A DNA stretch of 64,000 nt from positions 1 to 64,000 of the IMG/VR virus record IMGVR_UViG_3300042288_000581; one strand, given 5' to 3'. The number at the start of each line of letters is the position of its first letter. Position 1 is the first letter of the stretch. The position numbers and the translations under genes were made by a program. Of this stretch, positions 8,293 through 17,223 are shown one piece after another. The stretch comes from a virus. The notes below the pieces were generated by a model. That model saw only the letters and a list, made by a program, of their open reading frames with translations. It made no database searches and was not told the DNA's origin.

Positions 8293-9500
8293 GTAAGAAC
8301 ACTCACCTCGAACACTTAGAAGACAGCATCCTTTTTGATGGTAAGGAGGGAGCTAAGGATGCGTTTGCGTTTCTTGATGCTCTTACTAAAACTTTTAGTG
8401 GCACTCAAACCAGCAACTTTAAAATCACTACCAAGTGGGATGGTGCTCCTGCTGTGATCTGTGGTATTGATCCAGAAACCAACAAATTTTTTGTTGGAAC
8501 TAAATCTGTTTTTAATAAGACCGAACCTAAAATTAATTATAATGATACTTTTATTGAAGCAAACCACGGCAACTCTCCTGGGTTAGTTGAGAAGTTAAAA
8601 GTCGCATTGGAGCATTTTCCTAAACTTGGCATCAAAGGGATCATTCAAGGTGACTTGTTGTTCACTGATGATGCCAAAGAGGAGAAGATTGATGGTGTAG
8701 ATTATCTCACCTTTACTCCTAACACGATTACCTATGCCATCCCCAAAGGAACTGACGCATACAAAAAAGCAAAGCGAGCTAAGATCGGCGTAGTATTTCA
8801 CACTCGTTATGTTGGTTCCAGCATCGCAACTTCTAATGCTACCTTTGGAGTTGACATCAGTAAGTTTAACAAGACTGATGATGTGTTTGTAATTAGTGCC
8901 GAGGTTGACACTCTTGGTAGTAATATGATTCTTAGCGCAACTGAGAAGAGGAATCTTAATAACATGAAGAGAACTGCTCCTGTTGCTCTTCGCAATGCTG
9001 GTTCTTTCTTGGGTGAAGTATCTGCTCAAATTAATTCCAACGATAACTTTAGCGTTGGCACTCGTTTAAAAACTTACTTCAATACCTATGTAAGAGAAGG
9101 CAAACGTATCAATAATGTTAACAAATTTATCAGCGACTTCAAGAATGCTTATCACGAAACGATGATGAAGGAAGTTAACAAAGTGAAGCAGGAGAAAACC
9201 AAAGCTGCTAAACTGAAGAAACTCTATGATGGTATCGAGTTCGTGGATTCCAACATCGCTGGATTCAAGGCAACGATCACCCTCTATGTTATTCTTCAGA
9301 ATGCCAAGAATCTGTTTGTGAAGAAACTGGAATCTGCTGATAGCACTCGCACTTTCCTTCGCACTGATGATGGATTTAAAGTTACTGCTCCTGAAGGATT
9401 TGTGGCTATCAAGGATGGTTCTGCTACCAAGTTAGTTGACCGCCTTGAGTTCAGTCAGGCAAACTTCACGCTTCAAAAGAACTGGGTGAAAGGAAACTAA
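8289..9500 (+). CDS. Divergent covalent nucleotidyltransferase / ligase-like protein
   Basis: 403 aa. Motifs of polynucleotide ligases appear in order: motif I KWDGAPAV near residue 50 (lysine nucleophile KxDG), a GDLLF segment near 115 resembling motif III, then near the C-terminus PEGFVAI (motif IV, EGFV) and ATKLVDR (motif V, KLV). The ~300 residues between motifs I and IV are longer than in minimal ligases, implying an insertion. If active it would form a covalent lysine-AMP. I recall this family only as a cyanophage protein of unknown function. It overlaps the previous gene by ATGA. Confidence 0.65.
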   Translation: MSKNTHLEHLEDSILFDGKEGAKDAFAFLDALTKTFSGTQTSNFKITTKWDGAPAVICGIDPETNKFFVGTKSVFNKTEPKINYNDTFIEANHGNSPGLVEKLKVALEHFPKLGIKGIIQGDLLFTDDAKEEKIDGVDYLTFTPNTITYAIPKGTDAYKKAKRAKIGVVFHTRYVGSSIATSNATFGVDISKFNKTDDVFVISAEVDTLGSNMILSATEKRNLNNMKRTAPVALRNAGSFLGEVSAQINSNDNFSVGTRLKTYFNTYVREGKRINNVNKFISDFKNAYHETMMKEVNKVKQEKTKAAKLKKLYDGIEFVDSNIAGFKATITLYVILQNAKNLFVKKLESADSTRTFLRTDDGFKVTAPEGFVAIKDGSATKLVDRLEFSQANFTLQKNWVKGN

Positions 9501-9503
9501 ATA
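9496..9503 (+). promoter_or_regulatory. Late-promoter-like ACTAAATA across a stop codon
   Basis: The stop codon TAA (9498-9500) of the ligase-like gene lies inside ACTAAATA. It is 10 bases upstream of the next ATG, leaving almost no leader. Confidence 0.35.
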
Positions 9504-9512
9504 CTAATAAAA

Positions 9513-10067
9513 ATGTTTAAGAGAGTAGTCATTACTTTCGGTCGCTTCAATCCTCCCACAATCGGTCATGAAAAATTGATCAATGCTGTGGCGAGGATTG
9601 CTGGAACCGATGACTATAAAATCTATACCAGTCATACAAAAGACAAGAAGAAGAATCCTTTATCTTCTGAACAGAAAGTTGGTTACATGAAAAAAATGTT
9701 TCCAAGACATAAGGATCATATTATGTTAGATACAGATTTGAAGACTATTATTAAAGTTCTTCAAAGTTTACAAGGTGAATATTCTGATCTTACTCTTGTG
9801 GTTGGTAGTGATCGTGTGTCTGAAATGGATACTTTGATCCAGCGTTACAATGGAACAGAGTATACATTTAGATCTCTTGAAACAAAATCTGCTGGTGAAC
9901 GAGATCCTGATGCTGATGGGGCAACTGGAATGTCAGCTAGTAAAATGAGAGAGGCAGCAACAAATGGAAACATTGCTGTATTTCGTCAAGGAATTCCAAC
10001 AACTTTAGATGACAAAGAAATGATGAAATTAATGACAGAAGTTAGAGAAGGATTGGGAATTAAATGA
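9513..10067 (+). CDS. HIGH-type nucleotidyltransferase (NMN/pantetheine adenylyltransferase-like)
   Basis: 184 aa. The N-terminal TFGRFNPPTIGHEKL contains the (H/T)xGH nucleotide-binding motif and residues ~145-155 give MSASKMR, the ISSTxxR-type motif, so this is a cytidylyl/adenylyltransferase-superfamily enzyme. NMN adenylyltransferase (NAD synthesis) is the closest functional guess; substrate cannot be read from sequence. The next gene starts within its stop (ATGA). Confidence 0.8.
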   Translation: MFKRVVITFGRFNPPTIGHEKLINAVARIAGTDDYKIYTSHTKDKKKNPLSSEQKVGYMKKMFPRHKDHIMLDTDLKTIIKVLQSLQGEYSDLTLVVGSDRVSEMDTLIQRYNGTEYTFRSLETKSAGERDPDADGATGMSASKMREAATNGNIAVFRQGIPTTLDDKEMMKLMTEVREGLGIK

Positions 10068-10351
10068 AATCACTTAAAGAACTATTAGCACAATCGAAAC
10101 AAAAATCTTACATGCTCGGTAATGTATTTGCTGAGGGTGATTGGGTTCAAAATTCTAATGGTGAAGCAGGAAGAATTCATCGCCGTGGAGTTAATTATGT
10201 TATTGCTGTTACTAATGAAGGTAAGATGTTTCGCGCTTGGGTGAAAGATATTAAAGAACATTGTGGATGTGATGAAAAAGAGATGAGTGCTAAGGATAAG
10301 GTCAAGTCATTTATAAATAAAAATAAACGACAAAAGACCAATGACAATTGA
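10064..10351 (+). CDS. Small protein with SH3/KOW-like barrel
   Basis: 95 aa. The middle (FAEGDWVQNSNGEAGRIHRR and following strands) reads like a small SH3 or KOW-type beta barrel. A CGCD pair and a lysine-rich tail follow. Overlaps both neighbours (ATGA upstream, 11 bases downstream), so it is part of the 7009-10961 operon. Function unknown. Confidence 0.7.
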   Translation: MKSLKELLAQSKQKSYMLGNVFAEGDWVQNSNGEAGRIHRRGVNYVIAVTNEGKMFRAWVKDIKEHCGCDEKEMSAKDKVKSFINKNKRQKTNDN

Positions 10352-10961
10352 TGAGTTTTCAAAAAGTCTAATTGAAAGGGCAATTGCCGAATTAGATGAA
10401 GCAAAAAACAAAGAAGGCAAGGAACAAGGTGCTGACGGCAAAGCTTGTTGGAAAGGTTATAAGTATGCTGGCACTGAGAATGGTAAAGATAAGTGCGTGA
10501 AGGCAGGGTATGAAATGGATGGGGGCGAAGAACTATCCGAAAGAAAAGATATGCCTGGCAATCAAGAAAAGATTGATGCCAACAAGAATGGTAAAGTAGA
10601 TGCTCATGACTTTGCTCTTCTTCGCGCAAAGAAAGCTAAGAAATCAGTAAAAGAAATGTGGGAGAAGGCAGCAGAAATTGCTGAGGGAAAGAAAGTTGAG
10701 ATTGAAGTAATGCCAGATGTTGATATTCCCAATGATCCAGAAAAAGAAACTGGTAAGAAAGCAAAGAAAGAAAAAGAACTAAAGAAAGAAGAAGTGGAAA
10801 TTCTTGACGAGAAAAAACTTTCTAAGGCAGAAGCAGCAAAGAAAGAAAAATTTGTTAAAGGTATGAAGAAGAAGTTTGGTTCCTTCAAGACAAAGTATGG
10901 CGACAGAGCAAAAGAAGTGATGTATGGAACTGCTACCACAATGGCAAAAAAATCAGCCTAA
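10341..10961 (+). CDS. Lysine-rich protein with EF-hand-like motif
   Basis: 206 aa, extremely Lys/Glu rich. Two short recognisable pieces: ACWKGYKYAGTENGKDKCV (residues ~33-52, paired Cys) and DANKNGKVDAHDFALLR (~75-92), a good EF-hand/dockerin calcium-binding loop (D-x-N-x-N-G-x-V-D-x-x-D). The rest is predicted charged helix. Similar motif pairs occur in other cyanophage proteins of unknown role. Stop codon lies in CCTAAATA, a late-promoter-like site. Confidence 0.75.
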   Translation: MTIDEFSKSLIERAIAELDEAKNKEGKEQGADGKACWKGYKYAGTENGKDKCVKAGYEMDGGEELSERKDMPGNQEKIDANKNGKVDAHDFALLRAKKAKKSVKEMWEKAAEIAEGKKVEIEVMPDVDIPNDPEKETGKKAKKEKELKKEEVEILDEKKLSKAEAAKKEKFVKGMKKKFGSFKTKYGDRAKEVMYGTATTMAKKSA

Positions 10962-10964
10962 ATA
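10957..10964 (+). promoter_or_regulatory. Late-promoter-like CCTAAATA across a stop codon
   Basis: Contains the TAA stop (10959-10961) and sits 29 bases before the ATG of the next small gene. Confidence 0.4.
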
Positions 10965-10992
10965 GCTGTAAACTCTCTTAGAGGATATAACC

Positions 10993-11163
10993 ATGGGCGC
11001 ACTCGTAGAACTAGTAAAACCAATTATTTTTGCAGCACTTAACAGCTGCCATACCAAGAAACTCGTTTGTGATCTACTTGACAAGTATGTTGAGAAGACA
11101 GACAACGATGTTGACAACGTAATCGCATCAACAGTAAGAGTTGCCCTTATGAAGGGTTGCTGA
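10993..11163 (+). CDS. 56-aa small protein, unknown
   Basis: Starts MGALVELVKPIIFAAL after a GAGG site, ends with VRVALMKGC. Three Cys, an amphipathic N-terminal helix and an acidic middle. It has its own late-type promoter and a terminator right after its stop, so it looks like a genuine single-gene unit despite its size. Function not recognised. Confidence 0.65.
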   Translation: MGALVELVKPIIFAALNSCHTKKLVCDLLDKYVEKTDNDVDNVIASTVRVALMKGC

Positions 11164-11183
11164 TAATCAAATCATATGTGCTT

Positions 11184-11209
11184 GGGGATGCTTAGGCATC
11201 CCTTTTTTT
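11184..11209 (+). terminator. Intrinsic terminator
   Basis: GGGATGC (11185-11191), loop TTAG, GCATCCC (11196-11202), then seven T. Its end overlaps the following late promoter by one base. Confidence 0.85.
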
Positions 11210-11216
11210 ATAAATA
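11209..11216 (+). promoter_or_regulatory. Perfect T4-type late promoter TATAAATA
   Basis: Exact consensus, 37 bases before the start of the virion-type gene at 11253. Confidence 0.8.
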
Positions 11217-11252
11217 CTTTTTAGAAAAGCAAATATTGTATAGAGGAAACCG

Positions 11253-12371
11253 ATGGCAATTTTCGGAACAATTGACGCAAAGGCGTTAGCAAATAATGTT
11301 AGTGTTACTAATGGTAGCACAACTGTTACTACAACTGGCGACTTCACTGATAGAACAACCAACGATTTTGTTCAAAACGGAGACGTTCTTTCTTTATCTG
11401 GTGTTCAGTATACTGTTGAGTCTGTAGTTTCGGCAACCACACTCAAACTTAAAGTAGCATACGCAGGCACAACTGGAACCGTTACTGCTGCTAATGCTAT
11501 TCGCAGAACTCCTCCAAAAGAAGTAGCAGCTCGTCTTCTACATGAAAGTCATTATCCAAGCGGCACTAATTTTATTTTCGTTGATGATACCGAAGCTGCT
11601 TTAGAAGAGAATAAGATTCGTGGTCTCAAGTGGCCAGGTTGGTGGTTATATAGAACCTACACTGATGGCGACGGCAACACTCGTCACAAGGCAGAGTGTA
11701 TTGCGTTTGCCAATCAGACCGCTGCTAACGCTGGTGACTATGGCACCGCTCAGGGTGGAACCGAAGATAATCCTGCTGCTGATGTAGCATCTGCTATTAC
11801 AATTTCTGGACAACCTGCTAACGCCACTGCTTTCACACCTGCTGGTTCGATTACCAATTACACAGCTGGAACAACTACAACTATTGTTGGTCAAGCAAAT
11901 CAAGTTTATACTCTAACTGGTCTTGCTGGATCAGTTGCTGGAACTGGAGCAGCATTCACTGTAACCAGAGGTGCTGGTGGAGCAGTAAGCAGTGTTGCTA
12001 TTACTGCTGTTGGTACTGGATTTGCTGCTGCCGAAACCATTACTATTCTTGGTTCTCTAATTGGTGGTGTTGATGTAACTGATAATTTGGTACTCACTGT
12101 AACTGCTGTTGGAACTGCTGCTGCTACCTTCTCGGTAACTGCTGCGGTTGGAACTGGAACTCTCATCTATCAGTGGCAAGTTCAAAATGCTTCGCAGACA
12201 ACTAAGTGGAGCAACATCACTGGTGCTACATCATCTTCACTTGCGCTCACTGGTCTTCTCGTTGGTGACAGCGGTAAGAAATATCGTGTCAAGATTGGTG
12301 GATCTGCTGGAGGCGAGGAAGTTATTTCTAATACAGCAACCCTAACAGTTGATAATAATAATTTTGCTTGA
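11253..12371 (+). CDS. Virion-type protein with Ig-like C-terminal domain
   Basis: 372 aa, rich in Thr, Ala, Gly. N-terminal ~160 residues form one domain (ending near GTAQGG). A Gly/Ala/Thr beta-rich middle contains a repeating VxAVGTG pattern, and residues ~300-370 resemble an Ig-like surface domain (YQWQVQ... SLALTGLLVGDSGKKYRV). Such domains decorate phage heads and tails. Preceded by an exact late promoter, fitting a structural role. Exact position in the virion is unknown. Confidence 0.75.
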   Translation: MAIFGTIDAKALANNVSVTNGSTTVTTTGDFTDRTTNDFVQNGDVLSLSGVQYTVESVVSATTLKLKVAYAGTTGTVTAANAIRRTPPKEVAARLLHESHYPSGTNFIFVDDTEAALEENKIRGLKWPGWWLYRTYTDGDGNTRHKAECIAFANQTAANAGDYGTAQGGTEDNPAADVASAITISGQPANATAFTPAGSITNYTAGTTTTIVGQANQVYTLTGLAGSVAGTGAAFTVTRGAGGAVSSVAITAVGTGFAAAETITILGSLIGGVDVTDNLVLTVTAVGTAAATFSVTAAVGTGTLIYQWQVQNASQTTKWSNITGATSSSLALTGLLVGDSGKKYRVKIGGSAGGEEVISNTATLTVDNNNFA

Positions 12372-12377
12372 TGATGT

Positions 12378-12737
12378 ATGATCTTTCATGAGTTGACACC
12401 AGATAACTGGTTGTTGTTTGCGATAAAAAACTACAACAATCCGTTATCTGTTACATATGATGACTTCGAAGAGGACTTACAAAAGTTCAAATATATCAAA
12501 AGATTACTTCGACGTTATGAAACTACGGGTGAATTGAAACATCACTTAATTCTTAATCATATAATTACATTATATAATGTATTCAATGACGCAGCAACGC
12601 TGCTTCTATTCTATAAAATAGAATCGCAATACTGGTCAATTTTAAAAGCATATATGTTATTCTTGGATAGATTGCCAGAAAACGTAGACACAACAGATGT
12701 AGACGAACAATGTCTGAAACTTCTCAAACTACTGTGA
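12378..12737 (+). CDS. Conserved cyanophage protein, unknown
   Basis: 119 aa, mostly helical (WLLFAIKNY, LKHHLILNHIITLYNVF). Start at 12378 chosen over ATGs just upstream because those are in a frame that stops at once. Its 3' end overlaps the next gene by 28 bases. Not recognised beyond being a typical T4-like cyanophage neighbour of virion-type genes. Confidence 0.7.
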   Translation: MIFHELTPDNWLLFAIKNYNNPLSVTYDDFEEDLQKFKYIKRLLRRYETTGELKHHLILNHIITLYNVFNDAATLLLFYKIESQYWSILKAYMLFLDRLPENVDTTDVDEQCLKLLKLL

Positions 12738-13489
12738 ATGAAATGATGGCAGGTGATGGATCTGGACTAGCACTTCCTCCTGCCTTTGTCTTTGTTAACA
12801 CAGCAAAGAAAAAGAAAAATCTGAAAAAGACCAAAGATGAAAAGATTGATGGTCGTAAAAAAAGTGCTAGAAAATTAATCCAACGAGTTATGTCAAGGAG
12901 GAAAACTAAAATGTCTGAAGAAAATATGGAAATGATCTCAGAAGTAACATCTGAAACTGAGAAGGCTCAAAAGCAAATTAAAGCTGCCAAGCAGATGAGA
13001 GCTAAGAAAGAACTTCAAAAGAAGCGCGGAGAAGCGAAGCAGCAAGCACAAGACAAGTCTGATGAAATGAATACTTTGCTTAAGGCACGTATGTCAGACT
13101 TTAGAAAAAAAGCAGCATCGAAGCAACAAAAAGCACAGAAGCAAGTAGTTCAAAAGAATTCTTTTGATCCACAAGGTAATGTTATTTCGGAGATGGATCA
13201 AATGATTAGCGTACCTAGAACTGGTTCTGCTGGTGGTGTAGATGTATTCACCACTGCTTTAAAGGTTGCTGAAGAAGGTTCGGCATATGGCAGAGATCCA
13301 GAGACATCATTTGCTAATCTTGTATTCCAAGACGGCACTGGTGGAAGAATTGGTGTCTTTGATGCCAAAAGAATTCTAGCAACTTATGAAGGTTTATCCC
13401 CAGAGAATAGAGACAAGTTCCGTGTAATGCTCAACATGAGCGCATCTTCATATCAAAAGGCACTTGACTTCGCCGTTCGTAACGTTTGA
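12710..13489 (+). CDS. Lys/Gln-rich coiled-coil protein, unknown
   Basis: 259 aa. Residues ~40-150 are a very basic, Lys/Gln-rich coiled coil; residues ~165-259 form a compact domain (SVPRTGSAGGVDVFTTALKV ... FRVMLNMSASSYQKAL). A virion or scaffold-like role is possible. The basic half could bind nucleic acid. Not assigned. Confidence 0.75.
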   Translation: MSETSQTTVNEMMAGDGSGLALPPAFVFVNTAKKKKNLKKTKDEKIDGRKKSARKLIQRVMSRRKTKMSEENMEMISEVTSETEKAQKQIKAAKQMRAKKELQKKRGEAKQQAQDKSDEMNTLLKARMSDFRKKAASKQQKAQKQVVQKNSFDPQGNVISEMDQMISVPRTGSAGGVDVFTTALKVAEEGSAYGRDPETSFANLVFQDGTGGRIGVFDAKRILATYEGLSPENRDKFRVMLNMSASSYQKALDFAVRNV

Positions 13490-13502
13490 TAAAGAGGAAA
13501 AG

Positions 13503-13925
13503 ATGTTTAACGGAAACTCATCGAAATTAGATGTATTGGAATCTAAATTAAACATCTACGAATCACTCTCAAGGGAGATGCTCGACAAGTTGGAAACAGC
13601 AGTAGATAAAATCTCTGATGCGAATCAGCGTATTGCTAACATTCTGACAAAACATGATGAGCGTATTGAGCAAAGCATAAAGACAGACGAACTCATTATC
13701 AAAATGATTGAGGATGTCAAGCACCAAAACTCAATCGAACATGCTTCGGTCATCAAAAGACTAGAGACAGTTGAAAACAATGTTAACGAGTTATCAAAAT
13801 TCAAATGGCAGGCAGCAGCTCTCGTTGGGGCTGCTGTTTTGCTTGTGGGGTTGGTCGTTCCCTTTGTTGACAACATGCTCGGATCGCACTATAATGGGGG
13901 TAGTCAGCAAACCTACACTAGATAA
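13503..13925 (+). CDS. Coiled-coil protein with C-terminal membrane segment
   Basis: 140 aa from the ATG at 13503, chosen because AGAGG lies just upstream; an earlier in-frame start at 13464 would lie inside the previous gene. Long coiled coil (residues ~5-100), then one hydrophobic segment AAALVGAAVLLVGLVVPFV and a short tail. The layout is like XhlA-type or holin-accessory phage proteins, but it is not next to the lysins, so this is only a shape comparison. Confidence 0.7.
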   Translation: MFNGNSSKLDVLESKLNIYESLSREMLDKLETAVDKISDANQRIANILTKHDERIEQSIKTDELIIKMIEDVKHQNSIEHASVIKRLETVENNVNELSKFKWQAAALVGAAVLLVGLVVPFVDNMLGSHYNGGSQQTYTR

Positions 13926-14911
13926 TGAACTACATTGACACCAAGTATATTGGTTTGGTCTCTTCACAACTCCTTAAGTTTACTGAGAAAAAGAAAGGAA
14001 CTTACAATTTCCGTTGTCCCTATTGTGGTGACTCGGAGAAGAAGCAGAATAAGGCACGAGGATATCTCTTCTCGATGAGAGATAGCTTTGTGTATAAGTG
14101 TCATAACTGTGGAGTCACTCGTAACTTCTCACAGTTTCTGAAGGACCAGAACACTATGCTCCATGATGAGTATGTGTTGGAGCGTTATAAGGAAGGCATG
14201 ACTGGCAAGAATTATCAGGTAGAAACTCCAGATTTTAAACCATTTGTTTCCACTCCAGTTTTTAAAAAAAATATTTTTAGCGAATTACCAATTATCGAAT
14301 CGCTAAATACTACACACCCAGCAAAACAATATCTGCTCGCACGAAAGATACCAGAGATTTATTTCTCAAACTTCTATTACGCAGAGAATTTTAACGCTTG
14401 GGAGAATAATAAAAATACAATTAAAGAACCTAGAATTATACTCCCACTAATCTCGGAAGATGGAAATGTATTCGGATATCAAGCAAGGTCTCTTAACAAA
14501 AATTCAAACCTTCGCTATATCACTACCATCTTGGATAAGCAATATCCTAAACTATTTGGACTTGATCGTATAAACACAAATGAAAATATCTACGTTACAG
14601 AGGGTCCGTTCGACTCTCTTTTCTTGTCTAATGGACTGGCGATGTGTGGCGCTGATGTTGTACTTGACGGGGTACGTTATCCTAGTCGGACATTTGTTTA
14701 CGACAACGAACCAAGAAACAAACAAATCGTTGAACGATACGAAAGGTGTATTGACAAAGGAGAGAGCATTGTAATTTGGCCAGAGTCAGTTAAGGAAAAA
14801 GATATCAACGATATGGTCTTGGCTGGACATGACGTACAATCCATGGTAGAATGTAACACCTATAATGGTTTAGAAGCAAAAGTAAAACTTAGTCTTTGGA
14901 AGAAAATATGA
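13925..14911 (+). CDS. 61: DNA primase (T4 gp61)
   Basis: 328 aa. Zinc-binding cysteines C31, C34, C59 and C62 (CPYC...CHNC) form the primase zinc ribbon; the TOPRIM signature VTEGPFDSLF lies near residue 225. It makes RNA primers for lagging-strand synthesis together with gp41. Its TGA overlaps the nrdA ATG (ATGA). Confidence 0.93.
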   Translation: MNYIDTKYIGLVSSQLLKFTEKKKGTYNFRCPYCGDSEKKQNKARGYLFSMRDSFVYKCHNCGVTRNFSQFLKDQNTMLHDEYVLERYKEGMTGKNYQVETPDFKPFVSTPVFKKNIFSELPIIESLNTTHPAKQYLLARKIPEIYFSNFYYAENFNAWENNKNTIKEPRIILPLISEDGNVFGYQARSLNKNSNLRYITTILDKQYPKLFGLDRINTNENIYVTEGPFDSLFLSNGLAMCGADVVLDGVRYPSRTFVYDNEPRNKQIVERYERCIDKGESIVIWPESVKEKDINDMVLAGHDVQSMVECNTYNGLEAKVKLSLWKKI

Positions 14912-17223
14912 GCAACGGAATCAAAGTTAAAAAGCGTGACGGTTCTACAGAATCTCTTAACCTTGATAAGATTCATAACATGGTAGAATGTGCTTGTGGT
15001 GGTCTCGCGGGAGTGTCCCCATCGCAAGTAGAAATCAACTCTGGTATTCAATTTTATAATGGTATCACGACCAATGAAATCCAAGAAATCCTGGTTAGGT
15101 CAGCTAGTGACCTCATTGACCTTGACACTCCAAATTATCAGTATGTTGCTGCTCGTCTTCTTTTGTTCGGTCTATATAAGCAAGTCTTTGGAAATGATTG
15201 GAAGCACGGTTTTCCCACAGTAGGAGAGCATCTTACTAAAGGTATCTTTAAGGGTATTTACGACAAGCAACTTGCTGGTAAGTATACGGATGAAGAGTGG
15301 GATAAGATTAATAGTTTCATTGATCATGACCGTGACTATCTCTTCACTTATGCTGGTCTTCGTCAAGTAGTAGATAAATATCTGGTACAAGATAGAAGCA
15401 GTGGGAGTGTTTTTGAGACACCACAATACGCTTATATGTTGGTTGCTGCAACCATCTTTGCAAACTACCCTCAGGTAAATCGTCTATCTTATGTCAAACG
15501 ATACTACGACGCAATCAGCAAGCACAAAATCAACGTGCCAACTCCCATCCTCGCAGGAGTTAGGACGCCTCTGCGACAGTTCGCTAGTTGTGTGCTGGTT
15601 GATTCTGATGACACCCTTGATAGCATCTTCAGTAGCGACATGGCTATTGGTCGCTATGTTGCTCAAAGGGCGGGCATCGGTATCAACGCAGGTAGAATCC
15701 GTGCTCTCAACAGCAAAATTAGAGGCGGCGAAGTCAGCCACACTGGCGTTATACCGTTTCTCAAAAAGTTTGAAGCAACTGTCCGTTGCTGTACGCAAAA
15801 TGGTATACGAGGAGGAAGCGCGACAGTCCACTTCCCAATCTGGCACAAAGAAATCGAAGACATCATTGTATTAAAAAACAATAAGGGAACTGAAGACAAC
15901 CGAGTTCGTAAGTTAGACTACAGCATTCAAATCAGCAAACTCTTCTATGAACGATTCATCCGTAACGAAGACATCTCACTCTTCTCTCCACACGACGTTC
16001 CAGGTTTGTCTGATGCTTTTGGTCTTGCTGGATTTGACGAGCTATACAATGTTTATGAACGAGATGACTCTATTCCAAGAAAAACTATTGGCGCTCAAGA
16101 ACTATTTCTTTCACTTCTGAAAGAGAGGGCAGAAACTGGTCGTATTTACATTATGAATATTGATCATTGTAACGAGCACTCTTCTTTTAAGGATAAAGTT
16201 TGGATGAGTAACCTTTGTCAGGAGATTACGCTACCCACTAATCCTCTACAGCACATTGATGATATCAATGGTGAGATTGCTCTCTGTATTCTTTCTGCGG
16301 TTAACGTAGGTAAGATTAAGAACCTTGATGACCTAGAAGAACTCTGTGACCTCTCTGTGAGGGCGCTGGACGAGTTGATTGATTACCAAGAGTATCCTGT
16401 GGTTGCTGCTGAAGCATCCACTCGCAACCGCCGCTCGCTGGGCATTGGTTACATCGGACTGGCACACTGGTTGGCTCGTCATCAGGTTAAGTATTCTGAT
16501 GAAGCTGCTGCTCATCTTGTACATGGTCTGACTGAAGCATTTCAGTATTATCTACTAAAGGCTTCTAATCAACTTGCTATCGAGAAAGGTAAGTGTGGTT
16601 ATTTTGATCGCACCAAATATGCTGATGGCATTCTTCCCATTGACACATATAAGAAAGACGTAGACGAAATCGTACCAAACATTCTCCACTATGATTGGGA
16701 TAAGCTCAGGGAATCTATTAAACAGCACGGTCTTAGGAACTCAACATTGTCCGCACAGATGCCATCGGAGAGCAGTTCCGTTGTGTCAAATGAGACAAAT
16801 GGAATCGAACCTCCCCGTGCCTTCCTGTCCGTTAAGAAGTCCAAGAAAGGGGTTCTTAAGCAGATTGTCCCTCAGTATCAAACTCTTAAGAATGCTTATA
16901 CGCTTCTTTGGGATATGCCTAACAATACTGGTTATATCAATATTGTTGCTGTTATGCAGAAGTTCTTTGATCAGGCAATCTCAGGTAACTGGTCGTATAA
17001 TCCAGAGCATTATGCCGATAATGAAGTACCTGTGTCGGTAATGGCACAAGATCTCCTCAACACCTACAAATATGGATGGAAGACATCTTATTATCAGAAC
17101 ACATATGATATTAAGAAAGATGATGTTGAGGATGAAGAAAAGAAAAAGTCAGTAGAGAATCTACTTAATTCAATTCTAGAAGGAGCACAAGAGGAGGAAG
17201 ACTGTGACAGCTGTAAGATTTAA
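14908..17223 (+). CDS. nrdA: Ribonucleotide reductase, class I large subunit
   Basis: 771 aa from ATG 14908 (ATGA overlap with primase, GGAAG upstream); a longer TTG start is less likely. An N-terminal ATP-cone domain (residues ~1-90) precedes the catalytic barrel. Catalytic residues visible: C228 in FASCVLVD, C437 and E439 in NLCQEI, and the C-terminal shuttle pair C766/C769 (CDSC). It reduces NDPs to dNDPs with NrdB, supplying DNA precursors. Confidence 0.95.
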   Translation: MSNGIKVKKRDGSTESLNLDKIHNMVECACGGLAGVSPSQVEINSGIQFYNGITTNEIQEILVRSASDLIDLDTPNYQYVAARLLLFGLYKQVFGNDWKHGFPTVGEHLTKGIFKGIYDKQLAGKYTDEEWDKINSFIDHDRDYLFTYAGLRQVVDKYLVQDRSSGSVFETPQYAYMLVAATIFANYPQVNRLSYVKRYYDAISKHKINVPTPILAGVRTPLRQFASCVLVDSDDTLDSIFSSDMAIGRYVAQRAGIGINAGRIRALNSKIRGGEVSHTGVIPFLKKFEATVRCCTQNGIRGGSATVHFPIWHKEIEDIIVLKNNKGTEDNRVRKLDYSIQISKLFYERFIRNEDISLFSPHDVPGLSDAFGLAGFDELYNVYERDDSIPRKTIGAQELFLSLLKERAETGRIYIMNIDHCNEHSSFKDKVWMSNLCQEITLPTNPLQHIDDINGEIALCILSAVNVGKIKNLDDLEELCDLSVRALDELIDYQEYPVVAAEASTRNRRSLGIGYIGLAHWLARHQVKYSDEAAAHLVHGLTEAFQYYLLKASNQLAIEKGKCGYFDRTKYADGILPIDTYKKDVDEIVPNILHYDWDKLRESIKQHGLRNSTLSAQMPSESSSVVSNETNGIEPPRAFLSVKKSKKGVLKQIVPQYQTLKNAYTLLWDMPNNTGYINIVAVMQKFFDQAISGNWSYNPEHYADNEVPVSVMAQDLLNTYKYGWKTSYYQNTYDIKKDDVEDEEKKKSVENLLNSILEGAQEEEDCDSCKI

